Notes: generated by a model not told the origin, from the letters alone. Counted from the first letter of the stretch, positions 8,556 through 15,272 are shown. The stretch: 38,296 bases of DNA from an uncultured Eubacteriales bacterium (GCA_900542395.1 UQNM01000012.1:1-38296); one strand, 5' to 3'. Program-made: numbers and translations.

Positions 8556-8765
8556 CTGGTTTTCCTCGTGGTACCACCCAAATTCACCTCGCACCGCGCG
8601 GCGCAAGGTCTCTGATTCGGTAACGGGTCGTCCGTCTCCGCCTACGTATCAGCGGAGCAGCTCCTGAGTGAATTTCCCGCAGACATCCGCATGAAATTTC
8701 AGCCGCGTTTCATGCTCTCTAAAGGATCTCTTGGAGGCGGGCATTGTCTCAATCTTCGCCTTTCC
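8527..8765 (-). promoter_or_regulatory. T-box leader with Phe (UUC) specifier
   Basis: Minus-strand leader of pheS. The conserved T-box TGGGTGGTACCACG is at 8567-8580. The stem I part begins near 8721 (AGAGAGCATGAAA, pairing with TTTCATGC). The specifier is read as TTC at 8670-8672, followed by the customary A and ACTCAGGAGC, which matches the Phe codon of the gene it controls. Antiterminator pairing ACGAGG (8564-8569) with CCTCGT (8550-8555) excludes the terminator. Class I T-boxes bind uncharged tRNA and permit read-through when the amino acid is short. The 8496-8806 stretch without a gene consists of this leader and its promoter. Confidence 0.95.
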
Positions 8766-8770
8766 TGCGT

Positions 8771-8799
8771 ATTATACATGATTTTCTGCGGATTGGCAA
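8771..8799 (-). promoter_or_regulatory. SigA-type promoter of the Phe operon
   Basis: Minus strand TTGCCA (8794-8799), 17-base spacer, TATAAT (8771-8776). The predicted start of transcription near 8765 leaves the complete T-box leader in the RNA. Confidence 0.85.
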
Positions 8800-8802
8800 G
8801 AG

Positions 8803-8837
8803 AAAATTATTGCAGATATTCGTTTTGCCCGCAATAA
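8803..8837 (-). terminator. Possible terminator overlapping the end of the DUF1292 gene
   Basis: Minus strand TTATTGC (8831-8837) pairs with GCAATAA (8807-8813), followed by TTTT. The stem lies inside the last codons of the DUF1292 gene and is AT-rich, so strength is doubtful. It would insulate the pheS promoter immediately downstream. Confidence 0.4.
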
Positions 8838-9202
8838 CAAAATTCCCCCGGTCTGTGGTTTTCGCCGCAAGGCCAGGTCTCTTCCTCTTCGCTCACTTCT
8901 CCGATTTCATCCAGCAGGGATTCGATCACATACCGGCCGACAACCTGCTCGATTTCGCGCTCGTCCTCCGTGATGACGTATTCGTCCGCGCCATCCGGCG
9001 TGCAGTCCTGACGGACGAGCACCAGCCCGTCGTCCGAAAAATCGTCCGTTTCGTCTTCCTGCACAGCGCCTAAAATATGATAGAGCTTTCCGCTGTATTC
9101 CACGGTAGCCAGACGGCGCATCTCGGCGCGATTTCCTTCCGCGTCGCTGATTTCCACCAGCTCAATTTCTTCGTCCGTTTCGTCGTTTAACAGATCCATC
9201 AT
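8807..9202 (-). CDS. DUF1292-family acidic protein with C-terminal Cys/His cluster
   Basis: 131 residues, strongly acidic. The central part (about 12-95; DEEIELVEISDAEGNRAEM, YSGKLYHILGAV, GLVLVRQD) resembles the small DUF1292 (YrzB-like) proteins encoded next to ruvX in Bacillota; their function is unknown. The C-terminus carries PCGENHRPGEFCYCG, one His and three Cys spaced like a small metal site. The start is taken as the ATG at 9202. TTTGAGG lies 7 bases before it but only 1 base before the ATG at 9208. It is 34 bases downstream of ruvX and the last gene of the ireB-ruvX-DUF1292 operon. Confidence 0.75.
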   Translation of the reverse strand: MMDLLNDETDEEIELVEISDAEGNRAEMRRLATVEYSGKLYHILGAVQEDETDDFSDDGLVLVRQDCTPDGADEYVITEDEREIEQVVGRYVIESLLDEIGEVSEEEETWPCGENHRPGEFCYCGQNEYLQ

Positions 9203-9236
9203 ATACATGCCTCAAATGCTTTGCCCGATATGGAGA

Positions 9237-9950
9237 TTAGTGCTCTTCGCTCTGTTCGAGATAGGCCTCATAAATGCGTTCAATCAGCTTTTCATCGTCA
9301 AGGGATTGGAAACAGGGGTTTCCGTCTTCGTCCGTCGCCTTGCGCATGATAAAGCTCTCGTCCTGCTCGATGTCGCCGCAGGCCTCCTCGCTGACCAGCA
9401 GCACGTATTCCTCGCCGTGGTACGGAATGGTGGCGTTCAGCAGGAAGCGGATCACATTGCCGTCCTCGTCTTCCATTTCGAGCACACCGTCGTCCTCGTC
9501 GGAATCATCCGCATCCGCATCAACGGAAGCGCTCTGCATGGCCTGCGCGTCCAGATAGGATTGCAGAATCATCACAGCCGCCACCATATCTACCTTTTTC
9601 TTGCGGTTTTCGCGGCTCATGTTCGCCTCGAGCAGCGCGTCCTCAGCCAGCACGGTGGTCATCCGCTCGTCGTAATAGGAAACGACAAGCCCCGCCTCTT
9701 CCAGCTTTTCGGCCAGCTGCGCGACCTTTTCCGCCTGAAATCCCCGCGAACCATCCATGTTGAGCGGCAGGCCGCAGAGAATACGGTTGGTTTCATATTG
9801 CCGCGCGATTTGGCAGATTCGCCGAACATCCGGCCCGTACCCCACGCGCGTGTACGTCTCGATGGGCTGCGCGGTGATGCCCAGCGCGTCGCTTACGGCA
9901 ATGCCGATGCGGCGATCCCCCACATCCAGCGCAACAATTCTCTCGTTCAT
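9237..9950 (-). CDS. ruvX: RuvX/YqgF Holliday junction resolvase-like protein fused to a DUF1292-like domain
   Basis: 237 residues against about 140-150 for ordinary RuvX. Residues 1-138 are the RNase H-like YqgF domain: ALDVGDRRIGIAVSD with Asp9, CGLPLNMDGSRG, YYDERMTTV, and DMVAAVMILQSYL with the last conserved acidic residue near 121. YqgF proteins are proposed Holliday junction or pre-16S rRNA nucleases. Residues about 145-237 are acidic and read like DUF1292 (LEMEDEDGNVIRFLL, YHGEEYVLLVSEEA, FIMRKATDEDG). The start is the ATG at 9950 with AGGGGAA upstream; an upstream in-frame start would overlap ireB. It begins 10 bases after the ireB stop. The tail is in frame with no sign of a sequencing error. 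Confidence 0.93.
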   Translation of the reverse strand: MNERIVALDVGDRRIGIAVSDALGITAQPIETYTRVGYGPDVRRICQIARQYETNRILCGLPLNMDGSRGFQAEKVAQLAEKLEEAGLVVSYYDERMTTVLAEDALLEANMSRENRKKKVDMVAAVMILQSYLDAQAMQSASVDADADDSDEDDGVLEMEDEDGNVIRFLLNATIPYHGEEYVLLVSEEACGDIEQDESFIMRKATDEDGNPCFQSLDDEKLIERIYEAYLEQSEEH

Positions 9951-9960
9951 GCTGTTCCCC

Positions 9961-10221
9961 TTAAACGTTTTTAGACAGGTAAAACTGAACCAGCTCTTCC
10001 AGCAGCTCGTCGCGGTCAATTCGGCAGATCAGGGAGCGCGCGTTTTGGTATCCCGTGATATACGTCGGGTCGCCGCTGATCAGATAGCCCACGATCTGCG
10101 TAATGGGATCATATCCCTTTGCGGATAAGGCGTGATACACGCAAAGCAGAATCGTTTGTGCGTCCTGCGGATTTTCGCTGATGGTTTTGAAGTGCTGCGT
10201 TCCCATTTCAGAATCGATCAT
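9961..10221 (-). CDS. ireB: IreB-family regulatory phosphoprotein (DUF965, YrzL)
   Basis: 86 residues. Characteristic block: SAKGYDPITQIVGYLISGDP, then YITGYQNARSLI and RDELLEELVQFYL. In enterococci IreB is a substrate of the PASTA kinase IreK and affects cephalosporin resistance; the role elsewhere is less clear. The start is the ATG at 10221, 9 bases after AAGGAAGGGG. A TTG at 10227 is too close to that site. First gene of the operon with ruvX and the DUF1292 gene, the usual Bacillota order, driven by the promoter at 10257-10285. Confidence 0.93.
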   Translation of the reverse strand: MIDSEMGTQHFKTISENPQDAQTILLCVYHALSAKGYDPITQIVGYLISGDPTYITGYQNARSLICRIDRDELLEELVQFYLSKNV

Positions 10222-10256
10222 ATCCAATAACCCCTTCCTTAAACTGGCACACCTCC

Positions 10257-10285
10257 ATTATACACGATAAGCGGCGAGGTTTCAA
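10257..10285 (-). promoter_or_regulatory. SigA-type promoter for ireB-ruvX-DUF1292
   Basis: Minus strand TTGAAA (10280-10285), 17-base spacer, TATAAT (10257-10262), just upstream of the ireB ribosome binding site and directly after the AI-2E family gene. Confidence 0.85.
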
Positions 10286-10289
10286 CGCT

Positions 10290-11318
10290 TTATGATGGTT
10301 TCATCATAATTACCGCGCTTCGGATCGACCAGAGGACGCTGCGAACCATTACAATCAGCGGGATGGCCAGCACGACGCCCCACAGCCCCATCAGACTGCC
10401 CAGAACGAATACGCCGATGAACGCGCTCAGCGGCTTGATCGACGTGCTGGAGGCCGTGAAATAAGGCGTGACGAAATTGCCCTCAATCTGCTGAACGGCG
10501 ATGACGACAATCAGCGCCAGCACGGCCTGACCGAATCCCTGCCCCAGCGCAGTCAGCAGAATGGGGACGCTGGCCAGAATGGGGCCGATATACGGGAAAA
10601 CTTCGAGGATTCCCATAAAGACGGAGAGCAGCAGCGCGTCGTTGATCCCAAGGAGGAAAAGCCCGGTCAGCGTTGCCACAAACACAAACAGACTGGTTTT
10701 GAGCACGCCGGAAAGATAGCTCATCAAAGCGTTTTTACATCCGAGGCAGGCGGATAAGAACGCTTCGCGCCACGAGACGGGCAGCATGAGCAGCAGATGG
10801 CGGCCAATCTGCTGCCGCTCGCAAAGCAGATAATACGCAATCACCAGCGCAAAAACAGATTGCCCCGCTTTGGCGGCAAACGTGACGCTGCTTCTGGCGA
10901 CAAGGCCGGTTCCCCATGAGACCAGCGCGGTCAGCCATTCGACCGGGGTGGCCTGCGCGTTCAGGCGGATATTGAAGGCCTCCAGAATGTCGCGGCTCCG
11001 CTGCGTCAGGGCGAAAAGCGTCGGGATGATGCGCCGAATCAGGTCTGCCGTGCTCGCGAAAAGGTACGGAATAAAGGCGGAAAGCGCCAGGACAGCCAGC
11101 AGAACAAGCCCCAATATGCAGACGGCAGAGGCCGACGCAGGGCGAAAGCCCTTTCGTTCCAGCAGGGTGCAGGCGGGCGAAAGCACGAGCGTCAGCACGG
11201 ATGCGGCGGCGAAAACCCACGCGATCTGCGCCAGCGTTTCCCGCTTTTGAAACGCATAAAAAATCAGGATCAGGATGACAATCGCCTGAATCAGACGGCG
11301 AAGGAACGGACGACGCAT
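10290..11318 (-). CDS. AI-2E family transporter (PerM/YtvI-like permease)
   Basis: 342 residues, polytopic membrane protein with about eight hydrophobic segments: a pair near 10-40, one near 65-90, and the rest from about 155 to the C-terminus. The family signature region is GILEVFPYIGPILASVP, followed by VVIAVQQIEGNFVTPYF and the glycine-rich FVLGSLMGLWGVVLAIP. Members are named after a proposed AI-2 exporter, but many are ion antiporters or have unknown substrates, and sporulating Bacillota have related YtvI. The ATG at 11318 has GGGGGAG at good spacing. A terminator-like hairpin ends only about 17 bases upstream of the start, so expression probably needs read-through. Confidence 0.88.
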   Translation of the reverse strand: MRRPFLRRLIQAIVILILIFYAFQKRETLAQIAWVFAAASVLTLVLSPACTLLERKGFRPASASAVCILGLVLLAVLALSAFIPYLFASTADLIRRIIPTLFALTQRSRDILEAFNIRLNAQATPVEWLTALVSWGTGLVARSSVTFAAKAGQSVFALVIAYYLLCERQQIGRHLLLMLPVSWREAFLSACLGCKNALMSYLSGVLKTSLFVFVATLTGLFLLGINDALLLSVFMGILEVFPYIGPILASVPILLTALGQGFGQAVLALIVVIAVQQIEGNFVTPYFTASSTSIKPLSAFIGVFVLGSLMGLWGVVLAIPLIVMVRSVLWSIRSAVIMMKPS

Positions 11319-11335
11319 GACGCTCTCCCCCTCTT

Positions 11336-11376
11336 AAAAAGCCGCAGGGTCGGCGCTTTGCCGATTGTCCTGCGGC
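11336..11376 (-). terminator. Intrinsic terminator or attenuating hairpin before the AI-2E permease gene
   Basis: Minus strand GCCGCAGG (11369-11376) pairs with CCTGCGGC (11341-11348); an inner pairing ATCGGC/GCCGAC extends it, and TTTTT (11336-11340) follows. It lies 10 bases after the stop of the 53-residue gene. No room remains for a promoter between it and the permease start at 11318. Confidence 0.85.
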
Positions 11377-11385
11377 CGCATGGCG

Positions 11386-11547
11386 TTATTTCATCCAGCA
11401 GTCGGCGACCTGCCGAGCCAGATGGGAACCATTTTTACTCAGTACACGTTTCATCCGTTTGCCTTGAGGCGTCATCATCAGCCCCGCGCCGAGGGTCATC
11501 CCCATCAAACTGCCGACGGCGATGCCTTTCATGGTGGATAAGCGCAT
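11386..11547 (-). CDS. Small cationic protein of unknown function, 53 residues
   Basis: Reads MRLSTMKGIAVGSLMGMT, then LGAGLMMTPQGKRMKRVLSK and ends in VADCWMK. The N-terminal half is a Gly/Met-rich hydrophobic segment (about 8-26) that could span or dip into the membrane. The C-terminal half is basic. The layout recalls YtxH-type small proteins, but I do not claim homology. A strong GGAGGG lies 9 bases before the ATG at 11547. The gene overlaps the end of the upstream PRC-barrel gene by 19 bases, which favours real, coupled translation. A terminator follows 10 bases after the stop. Confidence 0.65.
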   Translation of the reverse strand: MRLSTMKGIAVGSLMGMTLGAGLMMTPQGKRMKRVLSKNGSHLARQVADCWMK

Positions 11548-12017
11548 TGCTCGTTTCCCTCCTTTGCCAGGGTCAGCTCACCGCCCAAACAGGCTGGGAC
11601 GATCAGTTCCTCCGCATGGTTTTCCGAGCGCTGATAATCGTAAACCCATATTCGCTTCTTCCTCGCGCTGCCCAGATAGCCGGGGATCATCTCCACCGCT
11701 TCAATCGCAAGCGTCGCTTCGTTGACGGCGTAATCCGTCACGCGGCCGCAAAGTAGCCCGGAGGTGTCCCGGATGAAGGTGCAGAGCGTCGTTTCCTGCG
11801 CGCGATTGTAACGCCGTACATCGCGCGCGATGATGAATCCCCGGCCGATGGCTTCAATGCTTTCCGGCAAAATAACACGTTTGCCCCGAATACCGCAGGA
11901 AACGATCAGCGCGAGAACCTGTTTTTGCGCCTCGTCCAAACTGGCGTTTTGAAGCAGACCGATTTGCCGATGGCCGCATATGACCGAGAAGTTGCGCAGG
12001 ATGCTCATGCGAATCAA
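11529..12017 (-). CDS. PRC-barrel domain protein
   Basis: About 162 residues. Two PRC-barrel-like halves: residues about 5-80 (LQNASLDEAQKQVLALIVS, KRVILPESIEAIGRGFII) and about 88-150 (TSGLLCGRVTDYAVNEATLAIEAVEMIPGYLG). PRC-barrels occur in RimM and in small Bacillota proteins, some linked to sporulation; no reaction is implied. Start: GGGAGG precedes a TTG at 12017 by 8 bases and the ATG at 12008 by 17 bases, so TTG is preferred, with ATG as the alternative. The next gene, encoding 53 residues, overlaps its 3' end. Fairly sure of the fold, not of the role. Confidence 0.7.
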   Translation of the reverse strand: MIRMSILRNFSVICGHRQIGLLQNASLDEAQKQVLALIVSCGIRGKRVILPESIEAIGRGFIIARDVRRYNRAQETTLCTFIRDTSGLLCGRVTDYAVNEATLAIEAVEMIPGYLGSARKKRIWVYDYQRSENHAEELIVPACLGGELTLAKEGNEQCAYPP

Positions 12018-12091
12018 ACCATGCTCCTCCCTTTTGATGAGCCTGCTTTTAACGTGGACAAAGTGGAAAAGAATCATGCTGGGAAGATATG

Positions 12092-12113
12092 AAAAGACCG
12101 CCCAACGGCGGCC
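12092..12113 (-). terminator. Intrinsic terminator after rluD
   Basis: Minus strand GGCCGCC (12107-12113), loop GTTG, GGCGGTC (12096-12102), then TTTT. Seven pairs including one G-T, six bases past the rluD stop codon. Confidence 0.8.
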
Positions 12114-12118
12114 TGTTG

Positions 12119-13036
12119 TTATCGAAGTTTTTGAAGCGTTTCCTCAAAGGCAGCGGGCAGCGGCGCGCAAAAGTGCATCCGTTCGCCGGTTGTCGGATGC
12201 GTAAACGCGAGGCTGTATGCGTGCAGCATGAGCCGCGGAATACGCACCGGGGGTTTCAGCTTCGGCGCATAGATTGGGTCACCCAGCAGCGGATGGCCGA
12301 TGGAGAGCATGTGGACGCGGATCTGGTGGGTGCGCCCGGTGAGAAGATGCACGTCCAGATAAGCCGCGCCGCTTAAATGCTCAAGAACGCGCCACGCTGT
12401 TCGGGACGGTTTTCCATTTGGCACAACCGCCATTTTTTTCCGGTCAATCGGATGACGGCCGATCGGCGCGTCAATCATCCCCTCTTCCTTGGAAAAAGAA
12501 CCGTGCGCAATGGCGCGGTAATGCTTTTCCATCGTTCGCGCCTTGAACTGCTCGCTGAGCGAGGCATGAGCCGCGTCGTTTTTCGCAATCAAAATCAGGC
12601 CGGAGGTGTCCTTGTCCAGCCGATGGACGATTCCCGGCCGCATTTCTCCCCCGATGCCGGATAAATCGTGGACGTGATAGAGCAAGGCATTGACCAGCGT
12701 ACCGCTTTCGTTTCCCGCAGCAGGATGGACGACCATGCCGCTCTTTTTGTTGACAACAACGACGTCGGCGTCCTGATAGAGAATATCCAGCGGGATATTC
12801 TGCGGCACGATATCGACGGGCTGCGCCTTGGGCACGACCAGCAAAAGCCGCATGCCGCCTTCCGTCTTCCGGGCTGCCTTTCGTTCAACCTCGCCGTTGA
12901 CGAACAGCGAGCCTTCTTCCATCAGCGATGCGATTCGAGAGCGGGAAAATGGCGTTTGCTCGCGCAGATAAGCGTCGAGCCGCATCCCAGACAGGGAGGG
13001 ATCGACAATCAGCTCAATGTTTTCGGATTCACCCAT
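12119..13036 (-). CDS. rluD: RluD-family 23S rRNA pseudouridine synthase
   Basis: 305 residues. An N-terminal S4 RNA-binding domain (about 18-75; MRLDAYLREQTPFSRSRIASLMEEGSLFVNG) precedes the RluA-type catalytic domain with the signature GIVHRLDKDTSGLILIAK, whose Asp is the nucleophile, and LLTGRTHQIRVHM. Converts uridine to pseudouridine in 23S rRNA. The exact target sites are not provable from sequence, so the symbol denotes the family member usually next to lspA. The start is the ATG at 13036 with GGAGG 6 bases upstream. It overlaps the lspA stop by 8 bases, indicating coupled translation. Followed by a terminator. Confidence 0.92.
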   Translation of the reverse strand: MGESENIELIVDPSLSGMRLDAYLREQTPFSRSRIASLMEEGSLFVNGEVERKAARKTEGGMRLLLVVPKAQPVDIVPQNIPLDILYQDADVVVVNKKSGMVVHPAAGNESGTLVNALLYHVHDLSGIGGEMRPGIVHRLDKDTSGLILIAKNDAAHASLSEQFKARTMEKHYRAIAHGSFSKEEGMIDAPIGRHPIDRKKMAVVPNGKPSRTAWRVLEHLSGAAYLDVHLLTGRTHQIRVHMLSIGHPLLGDPIYAPKLKPPVRIPRLMLHAYSLAFTHPTTGERMHFCAPLPAAFEETLQKLR

Positions 13037-13502
13037 GACGTTCCTCCGTTTTGTCGTTGAAATGGTCAAAAAGAAGCAGCAGCATGAGCGCCGCGACCGA
13101 TACGGTGATGCAGATATCGGCAAAGTTAAAGATGGGAAAACGAATCAGCGACAGCCGGATGTAATCCGTTACGCCGCCGAACAGGATTCGATCAACCAGA
13201 TTGCCCATTCCTCCGCCGATCAGGCCGGAAATCGCCAGACGCGCAGGCGCGGAAAGCGTCTTTTCACGCGCCTGATAGACGCACAGAAGGAGCATCAGCG
13301 CTGCGGGCAGAAGAACGACAATCCCCTGCATCGAGGAAAAGAGGCTGAACGCCACGCCGGTGTTGGTCACGCGTTCCAATTCAAAAAAGGGCGGACAGCG
13401 AAAAAACGGCTCACCCTCCGGCATGAAGCGCACGGCATGCTTGATGGCCTGATCGACGCCGAGCAAAACGGCGCTCCCTATAAAACATGTTGCTTTATTC
13501 AT
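13029..13502 (-). CDS. lspA: Lipoprotein signal peptidase (signal peptidase II)
   Basis: 157 residues, integral membrane aspartic protease that removes signal peptides from diacylglyceryl-modified prolipoproteins. Four hydrophobic segments are visible. The catalytic aspartates are Asp104 in GGMGNLVDR and Asp129 in FNFADICI. The conserved NTGVAFS lies near 46-52. The ATG at 13502 has AAGGA 5 bases upstream. Arrangement DUF5665-lspA-rluD with tight spacing or overlap; lspA next to rluD is common in Bacillota. Confidence 0.96.
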   Translation of the reverse strand: MNKATCFIGSAVLLGVDQAIKHAVRFMPEGEPFFRCPPFFELERVTNTGVAFSLFSSMQGIVVLLPAALMLLLCVYQAREKTLSAPARLAISGLIGGGMGNLVDRILFGGVTDYIRLSLIRFPIFNFADICITVSVAALMLLLLFDHFNDKTEERHG

Positions 13503-13513
13503 AGAATCCTTGA

Positions 13514-13777
13514 TTACAGATTGCTTTCCACAATACGAACCAGTTCCGCCAGAAATTTGCCGATGATGGGCAGATTGGCCAGCGCGATGTGCTGGAGCAC
13601 ATACAGGAGCAGTGCGCCCAGCACGGTAAAGCCGATGGAAAAGCCGATTCCCCTTGCCACACCGCTGGCCAACTCAGAAAAGAGCCGGCGTTTCCATGCG
13701 TAGCGAGGGGGCAGGCTTTTTTCGATCTGCGCCAGTTGCGCGGAAATACGGTTCAGCGAATCCTCAATGTCAGACAA
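13514..13777 (-). CDS. DUF5665-like small membrane protein
   Basis: 87 residues from a TTG at 13777, chosen because GAGAGG lies 9 bases before it. A GTG at 13783 and an ATG at 13807 are in frame, but the ATG has no ribosome binding site. An amphipathic start (LNRISAQLAQIEKSLPP) leads to WKRRLFSELASGVARGIGFS, a single strong transmembrane segment (about 43-65; IGFTVLGALLLYVLQ) and a short acidic-basic tail. The GVARGIGFSIGFTVL block recalls DUF5665, a small Bacillota family of unknown function. First gene of the lspA-rluD transcript, 11 bases upstream of lspA. Confidence 0.7.
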   Translation of the reverse strand: MSDIEDSLNRISAQLAQIEKSLPPRYAWKRRLFSELASGVARGIGFSIGFTVLGALLLYVLQHIALANLPIIGKFLAELVRIVESNL

Positions 13778-13869
13778 TGCCACACACCTCTCTTTTCCCT
13801 TTAGCATAACAAAAGAGCGGCGGGCTATTCCGTCTACGCGGAAAACCGACCGATATCCCGCATCGCGGC

Positions 13870-13909
13870 AAAAAAAGACGTTACGGCGCTTTCATCGAGC
13901 CACCTAACG
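13870..13909 (-). terminator. Hairpin with T run in the leader of DUF5665-lspA-rluD
   Basis: Minus strand CGTTAGGTG (13901-13909) can pair with CGCC-G-TAACG (13879-13888; one bulged G, one G-T pair), and TCTTTTTTT follows (13870-13877). It is a second terminator after divIVA or an attenuator of the genes downstream. I do not recognise a riboswitch aptamer in the 13778-13962 gap. Confidence 0.45.
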
Positions 13910-13929
13910 GGCGAAGAAACTGACCAAAC

Positions 13930-13953
13930 AAAAAAGCAGGGTTTCCCCCTGCT
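13930..13953 (-). terminator. Intrinsic terminator after divIVA
   Basis: Minus strand AGCAGGG (13947-13953), loop GGAAA, CCCTGCT (13935-13941), then TTTTT. It is 10 bases past the divIVA stop and closes the aroK-to-divIVA operon. Confidence 0.9.
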
Positions 13954-13962
13954 TGGCCAAGC

Positions 13963-14496
13963 TTACAGCAGACGCTTGATCTGCTCCATGGAAGCGGTCT
14001 GCGCATCGGTGATTTTTTTGAGGGAATCGTAGTATTCCGAGGTCTGCTTGCGCAGCGCGGTCAACTGGCTGGTCAAATCGGCGATTTTGCTCTGCGCATC
14101 CGAACGGATGGTCGCGGCGTCCTGATTGGCTTTGTTGATGATTTCCGCCGCACGGGTGTCCGCCGCGGAAACAATCTCTTCGTAAGCGCCCTTGGCCTTG
14201 CTCAGCACAAGCTCAAAGCTCTCGCTGGAATGGCGGTCATCCTGAGCCGGACGAGCGGCGGGCGCGGCGGCCACGACTGCGGGCTGGGCGGATTTGGCCG
14301 CCTGAAGGTCGGCGCGCGCCTGATTCAGCTCGGCGGTCAACTGCGCGACCTGCTCCTTGAGCTTGTTGGTTTCGGCCTCGCGGTTTTCCATCTCTTCGAG
14401 AATTTCGTCGAGAAAGCTCTCAACCTCGTTGTTATCATAGCCGTTTTTGACGACCTTAAACACCTTGTTGACAATCGTATCCAGCGTAATAGCCAT
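13963..14496 (-). CDS. divIVA: DivIVA-family cell pole/septum scaffold
   Basis: 177 residues. The N-terminal membrane-binding and dimer region (about 1-60) contains LDTIVNKVFKVVKNGYDNNEVESFLDEI, the family hallmark, followed by coiled coil, an Ala/Pro-rich linker (about 68-85) and a second long coiled coil (about 90-175). DivIVA binds negatively curved membrane at poles and septa and recruits division or wall factors. The ATG at 14496 has AAAGGAG upstream. Last gene of the division cluster, 32 bases after ylmH, with a strong terminator behind it. Confidence 0.93.
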   Translation of the reverse strand: MAITLDTIVNKVFKVVKNGYDNNEVESFLDEILEEMENREAETNKLKEQVAQLTAELNQARADLQAAKSAQPAVVAAAPAARPAQDDRHSSESFELVLSKAKGAYEEIVSAADTRAAEIINKANQDAATIRSDAQSKIADLTSQLTALRKQTSEYYDSLKKITDAQTASMEQIKRLL

Positions 14497-14528
14497 GGGA
14501 GAAGCTCCTTTCAGCGGTTAAACATTAT

Positions 14529-15266
14529 TTATTCGTATCGGAAAAAGGTGACCCCGATACGTTGCTTGCGAGTCAGACCTTCGATTTTTCTCAACTGTAT
14601 TCTGCCCCTGCCGCGCACAGAAAGCATCGCGCCTTCCGCAACGGCCGCATCCACCCGTTCGCAGGGAATGTGGTTGAGCTTCACCAGCCCTGCGCGGATC
14701 AGCTCGCTTGCCTCGCTTCTGGAAAGCCGATAGGCCGACGCAACAACGGCGTCAAGCCGCATGGAGCTGAGCGTGTCGTGAAAACAGGTGCCGTTCGGCT
14801 CGGGAATCTGAATTTCGCCGTCGATCGGCTCGAAGCGAAGCGGAACTTTCCCGGCGCTGTTCATGCTTTGCGCAATGAAATCGGCAGTCTGAGCCGCGAC
14901 GAACAGATAGATATCAGAATCTACTATGATAATATCGCCAATACTGTCTCTTGTCAAGCCCAAAGCCATAAAAGAGCCAAGAAGATCGCGATGGGAAAGC
15001 GAACAAAACTTGGAAGAATAGCGCGAATGGAGCGTCACCAGCGGAAAATTCACGCGCAGAGCTTCTTCGCCCAACGGCAGAAAACAGCCGATTTTGCGTT
15101 CGGCCTGCTCATAACCGCCCCATGAAGCGAAGACAGCGCCGCAGTCATAGGCGATCTGCCGAGCTTCCGCTTCCTGAACGGGATCCAGAAAACGTGTGTA
15201 GCGCGCGATGCCTTTTTCACAGGCAAAGCGCGCTGCAAATTCAAATGTGCGTCGGTTTTCGTCCAT
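14529..15266 (-). CDS. ylmH: YlmH-family S4-domain RNA-binding protein
   Basis: 245 residues. The N-terminal two thirds (about 1-165) are the YlmH domain, including PLVTLHSRYSSKFCSLSHRDLLGSFMALGLTRDSIGDI. The C-terminal S4 domain (about 170-235) has MRLDAVVASAYRLSRSEASELIRAGLVKLNH. In Bacillota YlmH binds the ribosome and has been linked to rescue of stalled nascent chains, and its genes cluster with sepF and divIVA. The start ATG at 15266 is 6 bases after the sepF stop with no strong ribosome binding site, so translation probably depends on sepF. The usual yggT (ylmG) gene between sepF and ylmH is absent. Confidence 0.93.
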   Translation of the reverse strand: MDENRRTFEFAARFACEKGIARYTRFLDPVQEAEARQIAYDCGAVFASWGGYEQAERKIGCFLPLGEEALRVNFPLVTLHSRYSSKFCSLSHRDLLGSFMALGLTRDSIGDIIIVDSDIYLFVAAQTADFIAQSMNSAGKVPLRFEPIDGEIQIPEPNGTCFHDTLSSMRLDAVVASAYRLSRSEASELIRAGLVKLNHIPCERVDAAVAEGAMLSVRGRGRIQLRKIEGLTRKQRIGVTFFRYE

Positions 15267-15272
15267 GTCGGT

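Noticed and set aside
8496..8606. N-terminal extension of PheS by 37 residues
   Set aside because: The extra codons come from the T-box antiterminator and terminator; the ATG at 8495 gives the standard 344-residue protein with a ribosome binding site.
4941..8615. Very long plus-strand open frame (1224 codons) opposite pheS and pheT
   Set aside because: It is antisense to two certain genes, Arg/His/Ala-rich without any domain pattern, and is explained by G/C-rich third positions on the coding strand.
10290..10309. Perfect 8-bp hairpin at the end of the AI-2E family gene
   Set aside because: Stem is AT-rich, lies in codons for VIMMKPS and is not followed by a T run, so it is not counted as a terminator.
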